Made by a program: the position numbers and the translations under genes. Positions 1 to 11,501 of a stretch of DNA of 64,000 nucleotides are shown here, one piece after another. The stretch spans positions 744,001 to 808,000 of the forward strand of contig JAVFKD010000010.1 in NCBI GenBank assembly GCA_036429605.1, given 5' to 3'. How positions within the stretch are numbered: position 1 is the first letter of the stretch; every line of letters starts with the position of its first letter. The DNA comes from Cladobotryum mycophilum (Eukaryota; Ascomycota; Sordariomycetes; Hypocreales; Hypocreaceae). The notes beneath the pieces are model-generated. The model was not told the origin of the DNA and did not search any database. It was given only the letters and a program-made list of their open reading frames with translations.

Positions 1-1387
1 TAAACTATTTCTTACCTTAAAGATAATCTTGTAATTCTATAATTAAAAGTAATAGGGTATAGTCTTTAAGTGTATTTTCGTTAAGTTATTAATAATCCAC
101 GATTAACCATAGTTTCCTGTTTTTCTTTAAAATAAACATTACAGGGTATCTTACTTTTAATATTGATAGTCTAATAAAACCTTTAGCTAGTATCTTATTA
201 ATCTATTCTTAAAGCACTATAAGTTCTTTCTCATTAAGGTTATAGATTTTACAGAACATAAAATTAGTTTTGTTTTTTAAGATAATCTTATGATCCTATT
301 AGCTATATTCTGGTAGTCCTGTATTAAGGGTCTCTTAGAATAATTTCTTATAGTGTTTATATTTATTAAAGATATTTTTAAGTCTTTTAATAAGGGTTTT
401 TTTCTTTTTATTTAAGGGTAATCTTTTTTTTAAAAGCTTATTAAGTTTTTTAAATGTTTTTCGCAAAAAGATAATAGTTCTATAGGTTTTCTATTCTTAA
501 TCTTTTTCTTATATAGGTCTTATTCCTTTTAGTAATTAGTTAGGCGAGATATCTTATGTTTTCCTTTTTAGTGTCTTACTCAAAGGTTTTTTTTCTAAGT
601 TTACTACTCTATTATTAAGTCCTCGTGAAATCTCACGTTTTATATTCATTCCTAACTGGGGCTTTTGCTTTTATCCTAGCGAAAGTAACCAGTCCTTTAA
701 TTAATAAAAGAATTATTATTCTATAACTAAGGATATTCTAAAATCATATTATACTTATTAAGGTCTATTAGATTATAGGGAATAAGCTTTTTATACTTTT
801 AAATTTCAATAAAAAAATAATTAGTTTTTATATTAATCTATTCTCTATTAGAAAAAAAAATTCTTTTTTTAATATAATAAAATAAATATAATTTATATTT
901 TAGTTTTTTTTTAGAGTAATTATAAATAATTTATAGCTTTAAGGGATATATAATTATCTATTGCTTTACTATCTATTAATACAATAAGGTAATATCTTTT
1001 AATTTATAGTTCTACTATTAGACGGAGTTATCTATAATAGCTTCCGTTTATAAAGTTAAAAGATCTTACTCGGTGATCATCCTATAGCCCTTTTATAAAT
1101 AACTAATCTTATTTTTTATTTTTAGGTTATAGATTTCGTAAGTCATTGTATTATCTTCGGCGTCTAGTATATTTTATAGCTTATATTATTTTTATTAATC
1201 TCCTAGGTTTTTTTTGTAAGTTTAAAAGTTAAAGCCTTATTTAAATAGTTCCCGGGTAATCTTTATAATAGGGTATTCTTATATAATCGCTACTGGTTTA
1301 AATATTCGTTAATACTAGTTTATAAATTTAGTTTCCTAATATTTCTTATATATAAGTTTAATATAATCTTAATAGTACCAATATACA
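1..1387. repeat. AT-rich, RIP-like degenerate repeat DNA
   Basis: Strongly AT-rich sequence with stop codons in all frames and many TA-rich runs. No open frame or recognisable domain could be read on either strand. The composition changes abruptly near 1388, where the GC content rises and the LINE begins. The look is that of an old transposon copy mutated by RIP (C-to-T change); this is inferred from composition only and the original element family is not identified. Confidence 0.6.
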
Positions 1388-1530
1388 CGGCCAAGCAAAA
1401 AACTAGACCTACCTCGCAATCCGAATGAACCCGCTTTTTGCTTTAAAACCACCTATATCCTCGTCTCTATCTATCTATCAAACTTGCACCCCTCCGCACG
1501 CGATTGCGGAAGGGATAGCAGTCCCTGAAG

Positions 1531-2832
1531 ATGGTCTGCACAAGAGCTCAAGAAAAGCTCGCCCGACGCGGCAGACGCGACGAACGCGCCGTGATCATAG
1601 CCACAGCTAGAGCCACCGCTAAGGCCATGGCACAAATGGCCCTAGCTCAAGCCCAAGCCCAAGCCACAGTGGCTAAAACTACTAGCCTAAAAACTACCAG
1701 CCCAGAAGCCACGGATGCGATGGAGATAAATTCAGACATTGACCCAAATGAACAACTCGACAGAGAGGCCCGAGAGGCCCAAGAGGCCCAACAACAACAA
1801 CAGAAAACCCCAAATGCCCTACAGCACATCCAAACTGCTCTTGAGGCTATAACTAAAGCCCAAGCTATCCAACCCTTCTATGAAGACCTTATTAGCCAGC
1901 TAAAAGAGGCAATCAAATTAGAACAACAGGAACAACCAAGAGCACCTTCCTATAGCTTCATAGCCAAGAAGGGCCTAGAAAACAGCCAATGGGCAGAACA
2001 AACCCCAAAAAGAACTATAGCAGCCAAGGAACCCACAGCAGCTAAGGAACCTATAGCAGCTAAAACAGCACCTCAGAATCCTAGGAAAACAGACCTACAA
2101 GTTGTTCTCAAGCTAGAAACCGGATATAGCTTCCAAAAACCACTGCCCTCGATTACACTAAGGAACAAGCTAAACCAAGCTCTTGGAGCCAAGAGCATAG
2201 CTAGTGTACAGCAATCAGCTAGAAATAACATAGTTATCACAGCCACATCAGCTCAGCTAGCCAGCAACCTTCTCACCCAACAAGACCTCTTGGAAAAGAC
2301 CTTCCAAGACTACCCGATCAAACTAGCCGAGGCCCCCACCAAATGGATCAAACTAGTAGCTCATGGGGTACCAATCCTAGAAGAACTAGATATCCTTAGT
2401 ATCTTCCAGGAAGAAACAGAAACCTTTAACCCAATCAAGACTATTGGCCAACCCAGATGGCTTAAAACACCATCCGAGGAACAAAAAGCCGGCTCAGTAG
2501 TATTTGCAGTACCAACAGAAGCATACAGCAAGTATAGCAAAAAGCAAGGATTATATATAGCTGGGGTTAGAACTAAAGTAGTCCCGTACAGAGCCTATAC
2601 AACTAAGACCCAGTGCTTCCGTTGCTTAGGCTTTAACCATGACTCTGGGAGCTGCCGAAAGGCCTACAAATGTGCTATATGTGCTGGTAGTCATAACACA
2701 AAGAACCACAGCTGCCCTAGCTGCAAGGCCAGCTCTAGCTGCCAACACCAGGAACCCAAATGTGCCAACTGCATGGGTAACCACCAGGCAAATAGCACAG
2801 ACTGCGAGACTTATAAGGCCATCTCATGCTAG
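1531..2832 (+). CDS. LINE ORF1, gag-like nucleic-acid-binding protein
   Basis: A 433-residue protein, expected to package the element RNA as a ribonucleoprotein. The N-terminal third is rich in Ala, Gln and Lys with a predicted coiled-coil character (runs of EAREAQEAQQQQQ type). The C-terminus carries Cys/His zinc-knuckle motifs, seen as CFRCLGFNHDSGSC followed by CAICAGSHNTKNHSC and CANCMGNHQANSTDC, the usual signature of LINE ORF1 and gag proteins. The start used is the ATG at 1531; a small upstream frame at 1425 overlaps and is not supported. Its stop codon overlaps the start of ORF2 by 7 bases, which suggests coupled re-initiation for ORF2. Confidence 0.85.
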   Translation: MVCTRAQEKLARRGRRDERAVIIATARATAKAMAQMALAQAQAQATVAKTTSLKTTSPEATDAMEINSDIDPNEQLDREAREAQEAQQQQQKTPNALQHIQTALEAITKAQAIQPFYEDLISQLKEAIKLEQQEQPRAPSYSFIAKKGLENSQWAEQTPKRTIAAKEPTAAKEPIAAKTAPQNPRKTDLQVVLKLETGYSFQKPLPSITLRNKLNQALGAKSIASVQQSARNNIVITATSAQLASNLLTQQDLLEKTFQDYPIKLAEAPTKWIKLVAHGVPILEELDILSIFQEETETFNPIKTIGQPRWLKTPSEEQKAGSVVFAVPTEAYSKYSKKQGLYIAGVRTKVVPYRAYTTKTQCFRCLGFNHDSGSCRKAYKCAICAGSHNTKNHSCPSCKASSSCQHQEPKCANCMGNHQANSTDCETYKAISC

Positions 2833-5800
2833 AAAGCTATCTCAAGATCTTCCAACATAACACACACAGAACCGATACAGTACACCACACAGCCCTACAG
2901 CTAGCTTTAGAAGCCAAGGCTGATATTATCATGCTTCAGGAACCCTACTGCCCTAGAAATAAGGAAACAGGTAACTGGATTGCACTAGAACACACAGCAT
3001 ATAACCTTATTACACCACAACCTGGCTCTAGCCCCTCAAGCATAAAAAGTAGACCTAGAGTCTTATCATATGTTAGAAAAGCTAGCCAGCTAGAGTTTAC
3101 ACCCCGCTACGACCTCTTTAACGATCCTGATATCCTAGCTATTGAGATACTAGGCATTGAACCATTCCTCTTAATCAACCTATACAATGAACAACCCCAA
3201 CAAGCTAGTCAACAGGCCAATCAACAAGGCCTACATACAATTGAACGATCACTTTTCCCAATAGGCAGGCTTAAACAACCTTCTATCCTAGCAGGAGATT
3301 TCAACCTTCACCACACTCGCTGGAACACTCAGGCCAAGCCAACAGCCCGAGCTAATAGCCTAGTCCAGTGGCTTGATAGCCAGCAGGCTACCTTATTGGT
3401 TGATACTAGTAAGGCTATAAAGCTCGGCGGTACCTATCACAGAGAGAACCTACGGAGACCTTCTGTAATAGATCTAGCTTTTAGCATAGGCTTCCAAGCC
3501 CTTAGCTGGGGTAACTGGCAAGCCGCACCAGCAACTGGCTCTGACCACGAGGCTCTTACCTTTGAAGCCTATGTATCAAGGCCTCTAGGAACAAGCCGCT
3601 TGTATCAAACAAGACAACCATTGTTTAACTATAAGAAAGCCGACTGGAAGGCCTATAGCAAATTGTTAACCAGAGCAGAGCCCAGAGCCCTTGCTCAGAT
3701 AGATCAGCTAATCGGCACCTCTAGTTGGGATGAGATAGCTAACCTCCTCAGAGATACTATCCTAGAAGCAGCTGAACTAGCTATAGCTAGGCAAAGACCC
3801 TCTGAACGCTCTAAGCCCTGGTGGAACGACGAGCTGAAGGACCTACGGAAAGCTTTAAACAGAGCTACACGACTGTACAAGGCAGGCCCAACGGCAATAA
3901 CCCTAGCGATCTGGAAAGAAGCTCGTAATAGCTATAACCTAGCTCTACGAGCTATAAAGAGAGCCCACTGGAATAGCTTTCTTGAGGAAGCTGTGACCAC
4001 AGACATCTATAAGGCATACAAATACACCAAGGCACGCCAGAATAGCAGCCTTCCTAGTATTACATATACTAAAGAAGACCAGCAACAACAGGCTCAGACC
4101 TTCGAGGAGAAATGCATAGCCTTTTTACAGACACTGTTCCCCACCCCTGCTGTTAGCCACGCCGAATCGGCTAGAAGGTCAAAAATAGAGGTTCAAATCC
4201 CCAGCCGGCCGAGATCCAAATCGGCAGATTGGCTAGACTTACGGTCTACAGCTAAGGCAGTACCTAAATCAAGCACAAGACCAACTACAAGACCAACTAG
4301 GACCTCAAGACATCAACTACAGCAGCTAGAAAATAGCTTTCAAAAGCTATCCATAACCAGTCAAGAAGAACCAATAAGACCTACACCCGAAAGGACTTAC
4401 TGGAAATGGCCAAAGCTAGAGGATATAGAGGTCCAACGGGCTATCTTTTCATCCTCTAACAAGAAAGCCCCAGGCCCTGATATAATTAACTTCCTCCTAA
4501 TACAGAAGACTTACTCGGCGGTACCAACCCTGTTAAATAAAGCTTATCAGGCCTTATTCACAGCAGGGTATCAGCCAGTTAGTTGGAGAGAAGCGATTGG
4601 AATCATCCTTCCAAAGGCCAATAAGCTAGACTACAGTAGCCCAAAGGCGTATAGAGTTATAGCCTTGCTTAACTGCCTAGGAAAGGTCTTAGAAAAGATA
4701 GTTGCAAGCAGACTAAGCTATCTAGCTTCCACACAAGACCTTCTAAACCCAACCCAACTTGGTGGCCGGAAACAGAGATCAGCTGTTGATACAGTTCTCT
4801 TACTTACGAACTACATCGAAAGCCAGCAGCTATCAAGAAAAGCTGCCAACCAGACAGTAGTTACAACCCTGTTCCTAGACATCAAGGGCGCCTTTGATCA
4901 TGTATCAAAGCCAAAGCTATTAGGGATACTAGAAAGGCTAGACCTTCCTAAAACCCTTATTAGCTGGGTTGATTCCTTTCTATCAAATAGGAAAATCCAG
5001 CTAGCCTTTGATGGCCAAATACAGCAGCTAACAGACATAGCTATAGGGATCCCACAAGGATCACCTATATCTCCTATTTTGTTTCTAATCTATATTAGAG
5101 ATATAATAGCAGATCAGGCCTTTCAGCTTAGCTATATCGATGACTTTAGCCTGTCTGTATCATCAAGATCAGCCTATCAGAACTGTAGGGCTCTAGAGAC
5201 TATAGTAGCCAAGCTTATCGGGAAAGCAGAACCTCAAGGGGTCCAGTTTGACCCAGGCAAAACCGAGCTTATCCACTTTGCAAGACAACGCCGACCAATA
5301 ACAGAGGGGCTTACTGTAGCTAATCTAGCGGTTAAGCCTAAACCACTGGTCAAATGGCTAGGGGTCTGGCTAGACTACCAACTCAACTTCAAACACCACG
5401 TAACAGAAAAGCTCGAACAGGCTACCAAAGCCTTCCAGGGCCTTCAGAGGCTAGGCAATACGCAACACGGGCTACCTGCACGAGCCCTACGGCTGCTGTA
5501 TATAGCTTGCATAAGCTCTATAGTAGATTATGGAGTCCCTCTTTGGTACAAGGGACCAGGACAAAAAAACCTCATCTACCAACTCCAACAGCTACAGAAC
5601 CTTGCCCTAGCCAGGATACTAGGGGCCTTCAAGAGGTCCCCTTATAAGGCACTGGAACTGGAAGCAGCTATCCCCCCGGTTGAAGTTAGACTCCAAAAAG
5701 CCTGCCTTAAGTACGGCCTCCGCACTCAAACCCTCTCAGAAACCCACCCAATCCGATTAGCCATAACTAGTACAGCTGCACCAACACAACTCACTAGGTT

Positions 5801-6907
5801 ATTAGCTAGCCTTGATAAAGCTATTGGAAAGTATGAGAGAATAGAAAGACAAGATTTAGTTTGGCAGGCCCCTTGGAATAAGGAACCTAAAGCTACTATT
5901 CTAATCAGCCAAGCCTCCAAGAAGGAAGCCAAAAAGCAACACCTACAGTTACTAGAAGACCTTACCTTTGATAACTACCGAGCCTTCTATACAGACGGCT
6001 CGCAGGGTACTCATAAAGGTACTAGCACTAACTCATGTGCATACTATGAAGACAGCCCAAGCCGGCAAACTGAAGCAGCGAAAACAGCGAGAGTAGCAAG
6101 ATTCTGGAACCTAGGACCTTACATAGAAGTAGCTGATGCCGAGCTTATAGCAATCTCTAAGGTCCTAGATGCCCTACTATTATCCAGGACAAACCAACCA
6201 ACAGCCTATATCTTTGTTGACAGCCAAGCAGCTATAATAAAGATCAAAGGCCCTGGAGAGATTAGTTACAGAATCCGGGCTCAGCTGCACCTCCTATCAC
6301 AGCAAAGCATAGCCATTACAGTTGCCTGGGTACCCAGCCACACAGGGATCCCAGGGAATGAAATAGCTGATCAGTTAGCTAAAAAGGGCTAGAAGCCTCG
6401 TATAGAGGCCGCCCATACGCCTCTCTTAGCTACCTAAACCGGAAGATAAGAAAAGTCATAGTACAGCAGTGGCAGACTAGCTGGGCCAGTGAAGAGATGA
6501 GAGAGGAGACAGGCCAGAGAGCGAGAGGCCTAGGCACCCAATACCGCAGGATAGCTCAAGATAACCTTAGCTTTTCGCTAAAAGCTAACCTAGTCAAGGG
6601 ACCGAGATCAACCCAGTCAGCCTATATCCAGCTAAAACTAGGGATAGGGTATCTTAAAAGCTATCAAAAAGCCATAAAGAACCTCCCTGACGACCGCTGT
6701 AGATGTAGCCAACGACACACAACGCAACACCTGCTGCTACGCTGTAGCAGATACCAAGGGCCTAGAAAGGCCCTGCAGAAGGCCTTAGGGCCAGGAGCCC
6801 AGCTAACGTTACAGAAGCTCTTCACAACAAAACTAGGAAAGGAAGCCCTAATAGGCTTCCTTACTAGCACGAAGATCTGTACGCGAAGCTGGTTTTTAGA
6901 AGAGTAG
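2826..6907 (+). pseudogene. LINE ORF2: endonuclease, reverse transcriptase, RNase H (one frameshift)
   Basis: The replicase of the LINE. The main open frame runs 2826-6392 (1188 residues). In order it has an apurinic-type endonuclease (MLQEPYC near the start, AGDFNLHHTRWN, and SDHEALTF), a reverse transcriptase with the YIDD active-site motif in FQLSYIDDFSLSV, and an RNase H domain (FYTDGSQG, DAELIAI, DSQAAI, SHTGIPGNEIADQLA). The frame ends in TAG at 6390-6392, just after an A5-G3 run (6381-6388). The conserved C-terminal part continues one frame over from there to 6907 and contains the CxC..H..C motif (CRCSQRHTTQHLLLRC) found at LINE C-termini. A single missing base in the A5-G3 run explains the break. 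ORF2 starts inside the last codons of ORF1. Confidence 0.85.
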
Positions 6908-7140
6908 ATATAGGCTGATTAGTTAGCTAGTCAGCCTAGAGGCTAAGGGACATACATAACGCTTGGAACTAGGAGAAAGAAAACCACCAACTGGAAAACA
7001 CAATGCCTTATACTGTTAGCTTGAAAGCTAGCCAGCTAGCTACTATTCTAGAAAGTCACTGTACAGTAAGCTTTTAGATAGATAGATAGCCGCTTCATAG
7101 GCCTTCGGCCTCCATAAGCGTAATGAATGAAAAAAAAAAG

Positions 7141-7665
7141 AGCCAGCGGCAGTAATAGCACCAGAGCTAAAGCAGCCAGAACAGCTACAGTTTGATGCAC
7201 CTAAAGCTATATATTAACGGTATATCACTGCACGAGGGGCTTAGTACAAGAAACAGCCTGCTAGAAGTAGGACAAACCAGTTATACCGTAAGGCTATAGG
7301 ACTACCGCAGCGATATTCTAAAGCAATGTATGACTGGTGTTTAGATTATAAGCAAATAGGTTAGCGCTATAGGACAAGTCGGCCTATAAGAGACTAGACA
7401 AAGGAGGAGATGATGGCTTATATAGATTGGTCAAATACAGAAGATAAGCGTGTGGAGGCTATTGTTGTGCAAAGGCTGGCAGATGATCTAGCTAAAAGTA
7501 ATAGACGCGGGATAGTATAGATTTAGCAGTAGGCTAAAAAAGATAATAGAGAGCAGGAGATATTATACGATTCAAGTACTATAATTATTGCATCTAGCTT
7601 TTAGTTATCTTGTAAGAGGAATTATAAAGTAATATTATTAGTAATAGAGTTATTATAAGTGTAAA
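7141..7665 (+). pseudogene. Degenerate coding-like sequence, family unknown
   Basis: Directly downstream of the LINE tail, one forward frame reads as protein-like sequence interrupted by several TAG/TAA codons. Stretches such as LPQRYSKAMYDWCLDYKQIG and TKEEMMAYIDWSNTEDKRVE are coding in style (charged, amphipathic). It looks like a RIP-damaged or pseudogenised transposon or host gene fragment. I do not recognise the family and assign no function. Confidence 0.35.
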
Positions 7666-7670
7666 AGCCA

Positions 7671-7822
7671 GTCTGTGATGCATTGGGTTCATTCTGATCT
7701 AAATGGCTAGCCTGTGATGCATTGGGTTCATTCTGATCTGAATGGCTAGCCTGTGATGCATTGGGTTCATTCTGATCCGAATGGCTAGTCTGTGATGCAT
7801 TGGGTTCATTCTGATCCGAATG
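7671..7822 (+). repeat. 39-bp tandem repeat, about 3.9 copies
   Basis: Four consecutive copies of a 39-base unit (starts at 7671, 7710, 7749 and 7788; the last is cut at 35 bases). Each unit contains the core TGTGATGCATTGGGTTCATT and ends in an AATGGCTA-type stretch. The copies differ at only a few positions (for example GATCTAAA, GATCTGAA, GATCCGAA), so the array is young or homogenised. It lies in non-coding DNA between the degenerate segment and a GC-rich palindrome. No function can be assigned. Confidence 0.9.
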
Positions 7823-7878
7823 AAATCTGCGGCGCTGATTGGCTATGACCCACTTTAATTGGCTGTGCTGACATAATA

Positions 7879-7919
7879 TTCGCGCCAGGCGCGGATTTTA
7901 TATTCGCGCCTGGCGCGAA
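7879..7919. repeat. GC-rich perfect inverted repeat (hairpin)
   Basis: Two perfect 15-base arms, TTCGCGCCAGGCGCG at 7879-7893 and its reverse complement at 7905-7919, separated by an AT-rich 11-base loop. Each arm is itself nearly palindromic (GCGCCAGGCGC). The structure could form a strong hairpin or a cruciform. It sits just after the 39-bp repeat array and may be part of a non-autonomous repeat family; that is inference. Confidence 0.85.
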
Positions 7920-7922
7920 CCT

Positions 7923-8801
7923 ATGGGCTCCCCAGCTGGCTAGCTGGCTGACAAAGCACACACATGCATCATTGGGCTGATTACAATTCCGACTTAATAA
8001 TCCGAATCCGATTCCGTTGGTTAGTTAGTTGCTCGCAATTTATGCGTGACATTCACGAAACACCAGCTAAACAACGCCCGTCATTCAACGGCCAACGCAC
8101 TTTCAGTCTCGACGTCAGGTTTGCCAGACGTTGTGGTTGAGAAATTACCCGTCGGGACAATCGGGGAATTCTTCACGATGTGGGTCTATTTGCTTTGACT
8201 ACAGCGGTGTAAATAGACTCAGGAGTAAGGATATCAGAATGGATGGCCTCGAAAGGGGATGCCGAGAATACACTGAGACTTTTTCTCAACTTGCGCCCGC
8301 GTATGGCATTACTTGACAAAGGGAGATTTATATGGATAACTTTGACATTACCCTTACATGGTGGACATGTCAAAGACGCAAGGAGAACTCAAGGGCCGGT
8401 TTATTGCCGTCAGGTCAACGAGACGGCCCATCTCAGTATACAAATGCAAGACAAGACTCCTAGCTAACCTGAAATGGAAATTTCGTGTCAAATTAATTTG
8501 ACGCAATGATTCTAGCGTTGCATAATGAGGTGCTATGATGCGACTAATTACAAGTAGAAAGCGGGCTGCGGTGTGGAAGTAACAGCTACATTGGGATTCT
8601 CACCACCCCAGTTAATAGAGGGCGCCCTATGTTCCTTGGTATTTGTAAGTGAATTATCATCAAGCGGCAGTCGTGCAAGAAAATTCGAGATGACAGCCTA
8701 CCTTCCGAACTGAATAACCCCTTGAGGAACTAACAAGCCATTAAAGGGTAAAAGATCATTTTGTGATATAATTCTAAGGAGGAAGAGTAGCTATCACACA
8801 A
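7923..8801. other. Intergenic stretch without a recognisable gene
   Basis: Only short open frames occur (for example near 8131-8467) and none has protein-like composition, splice support or a known motif. The missing N-terminal part of the downstream reductase gene was searched for here and not found. Confidence 0.6.
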
Positions 8802-9861
8802 ATGCGAAATCACTTGGCTACTAAATTCTATGCTGCATCTCTCAACTATAGGGATATAGCTATATCTAGGGTATGTCCAACCATTCACAAAGATGGCTTC
8901 AAGCTGACTTGCTCTCCGGGAGGAGTACCCGCTGGGTCATTACGGTGGTATTGTATCGGGATCAGATGGCTCTGGCTTGGTTGTATCCATTGGATCCTTG
9001 ATCACAAGTTTCAAAGTCGGTGACAAGGTTCTCACAACGTACAATCAGGCACATCTTAGCGGGTCTCTTACTCTTGCCACCGTGAAGAACGGCACAGGTG
9101 GAAGAAGTGACGGAGCCCTCGCAGAGTACGTAGTCTTTAATGAGACTGGTCTGGTGGCTATGCCCAAGTCTCCCACCTGGGAGGAAGCCGCAACTCTGCT
9201 GGTGGCCAGCGTCACGGCATGGAATGCGCTGTACGGTCTGGAGGGAAGAAGACTAAAAGTATGGGACTTTGTTCTAACGCAGGGCACGAGAGGCACTAGC
9301 ATCATTGCTCTTCTGGTAAGCCAAAATCCTTTTGTGGCAATCTTCACTCTAAATTTGTGTCTTGTATAGCTAGCTGTCGCCGCTGGTGCTACTGTTATCG
9401 CAACGACATCTTCGAAAAGAAAGGCAGTAAAATTGAAGGCCCTAGGCGCTACACATGTAATTAACTACAAGAGTGATTCCAACTGGGGCGACACCGTTCG
9501 TTTAATTATAAGAGGCACTGGTGTAGATCACGTCATTGAAGTCGGAGGACCAACTTCCATGGCTCAATCTCTCAAGGCAATCAAGATTGACAGAGTCATC
9601 AATTTGATCGGCTTCCTGGGCGGCTTCAAGGATCCAAATGAGCCTAGCTATTTTCAGACCTTGTTTTCATTATGCACCGTTAGAGGGCTGCTCTGTGGTA
9701 GCAAAGTCCAGTTTGAAGAGTTGAATTGTGTGATTGACAATCGCGGTATCAAGCCAGCTTATGATGACAAGGTTTTTACCCTGAGAGAGACCAAGGAGGC
9801 TTACAGATTTCTTGCTGATCAGAAACACTTTGCCAAAGTTGTGATCAAGATTGCTGAGTGA
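8802..9861 (+). pseudogene. Zinc-type alcohol dehydrogenase-like (MDR) reductase, 5' end missing
   Basis: A medium-chain dehydrogenase/reductase related to NAD(P)H-dependent alcohol dehydrogenases. Three exons join in phase: 8802-8870, 8923-9315 and 9370-9861, with 52- and 54-bp introns. Visible signatures are SLNYRD near the start, GSDGSG before the substrate loop, the nucleotide-binding GTRGTSIIAL followed by AGATVIATTSS, and the C-terminal FAKVVIKIAE. The nucleotide motif usually reads GTGGVS, so GTRGTS is a mild departure. Intact relatives have roughly 40-50 further N-terminal residues before SLNYRD, and none can be found upstream. The gene is therefore probably truncated, or its first exon is too diverged to see. 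It lies alone between repeats and the regulator genes. Confidence 0.65.
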
Positions 9862-10046
9862 AACGAGAGTTTTTATTTGTACATCTTTGAGAGAATGACT
9901 TTCAATAGCATTGTAGGAAATAAAAAGGCGTCGTGTGTCAACGATAGCGTTTAAGTAGAAGCTCTACAGCTCCATCAAATCATGATTTAATCATTGTCTC
10001 GCGGATGGGTTTCGCAACATGTTCGTTTCCCTCCAAAAGGCGAACG

Positions 10047-10988
10047 TCATGCACGCAATGAGCCAACCCCATGGCAACCAATGTACCGAGAATGTAGGCA
10101 CGGCTGTCGGGCAGCCTCTTTATTAACTAGTTCAGTATACGCAACTACCCAGCGAAAACGGACGTCTCCCGGAAGAAGAGGTGTTTCATGTGGCGTTTTA
10201 CATGGACCTGAAGTGGTTGGGGCTGAGCTTGGGATTCCGACCCCATCACTCCTAAGCGACGGAATTGGGGATTCCGATATCTTGGCGGAATTAATGTTCC
10301 ACGATAAACTTGCCTCGATCTGATCAGACGGATCGGGAAAAACTTGGCAGAGTCTTGATGGACCTAGGGCGTCGTAATAGCAGCGGCATTGGGTATAGAA
10401 TGGCGTATTATAAAAGTCGATGGAGTCGGCAGCGCAGGCAGCGCCCACAAGATTCCTTCTTAGCCGTCCAACCCATATAAGTGCTGTAAGATACAGCGTA
10501 GTCTCTTGCATCTAGCCAAAGATGGTGGGAGTAGCCTCGGGCTGGTCAGTCAATACCAAGGGGATATCCAAATCTGTACATGTACTCATATTGAGCCTGT
10601 ACACATCTGGCCCTTGCGCGCTATAGATACCTAGGCGGTACATATCGTCGCCCATTCTAAATAGCGCCCAGTTCAAGATTTCAGACGCGGTTAGTTCACG
10701 AATCCAGTTGGAACGCCAGGAAGCAAGGTTTGTAGATATTGATTCTAATCGCCTTTGCAGATCCGAAGTCGTTGGAGTTTCCTCGCGAGTTATTGTGGCT
10801 CCGACGGCCCATTGAGCACGTTCATCAAGAATCGCATCAATCTTCTGAATAAGAACGGGGATATCCATCATCACATTAATTAGTTTACTTGTGTTCGTCT
10901 TGGTTTGGGGATGTAGTAACCATGGGGCCGTCTTCCATTGTTCCTGTTCAAGAAACGTCCCGTGTCTCCGAACTAAAGCATTGGCCAA
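10047..10988 (-). pseudogene. C-terminal remnant of a fungal transcription regulator
   Basis: On the minus strand two stretches in the same frame, 10988-10512 and 10511-10047, are separated by a single TAG. The first begins with LANALVRRHGTFLEQEQWK and continues with an amphipathic helical region typical of the C-terminal half of Zn2Cys6 regulators (Fungal_trans_2 type). The second begins METTLYL-like (QETTLYLTALIW) and fits the extreme C-terminus of that family. No zinc cluster or N-terminal half is present upstream: the sequence becomes AT-rich after about 11100. I read it as a truncated regulator with a nonsense codon, lying tail-to-head behind the regulator at 11.5-13.9 kb. Family assignment is by general resemblance. 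Confidence 0.5.
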
Positions 10989-11501
10989 CTAAATTCGCTG
11001 TCAGCGTGACTCAAGGCAAGAAAATGTGCTTTCAGTAACCCATCATGGAGGATGAACGAGGTGCGTACTATTGTAAATCTGCAAGATTCAAAAAGGACAG
11101 ATTTGCACCGTTACAATAATTGCTATAAACGCGATTATTGGCCTAATCTTTTGCCTATACTGTAGATATAGGAGGGAAGCTTACTCGACTACTCTAAATA
11201 CAGTCGCGTAGTTAAAGTAAAAGTAATAGCCTTGTATATTAACAACGGTATAAATAGATGCACAGGCTAAAAATTTAGTAATCCTAATCAAACATTCTAA
11301 ATAGGCCATACGATCGTCGGAGATTTTACGGCGAATGGCGTTGCTGTCGGTTGTGTGTAGGTTAGAACACGTCTATAGGAGGCCCATCCAACTTGTCAGG
11401 TCGTCGCCATACAAGTCTCGAGGAGGGAGTCAGGCCATTGCGCATTATGCAGCTAAGCTACCATATCAAATCCTTAACCGGCTCATCGACAGTCGACTGA
11501 A

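Larger units (their letters stand above)
1388..7139 (+). mobile_element. Tad1-like LINE retrotransposon, nearly intact
   Basis: A non-LTR element with the two-ORF layout of fungal Tad-type LINEs. ORF1 is a gag-like protein with zinc knuckles; ORF2 has endonuclease, reverse transcriptase and RNase H domains plus a C-terminal Cys/His motif. The left border is set by the sharp change in base composition. The right border is set by the A-rich tail at about 7130-7139 that follows a 230-bp 3' untranslated stretch. No long terminal repeats are seen, and no clear target-site duplication could be read at the edges, so the 5' end is approximate. Unlike the flanking DNA the element shows little sign of RIP and has only one obvious lesion, so it is a young copy. 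Confidence 0.85.
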
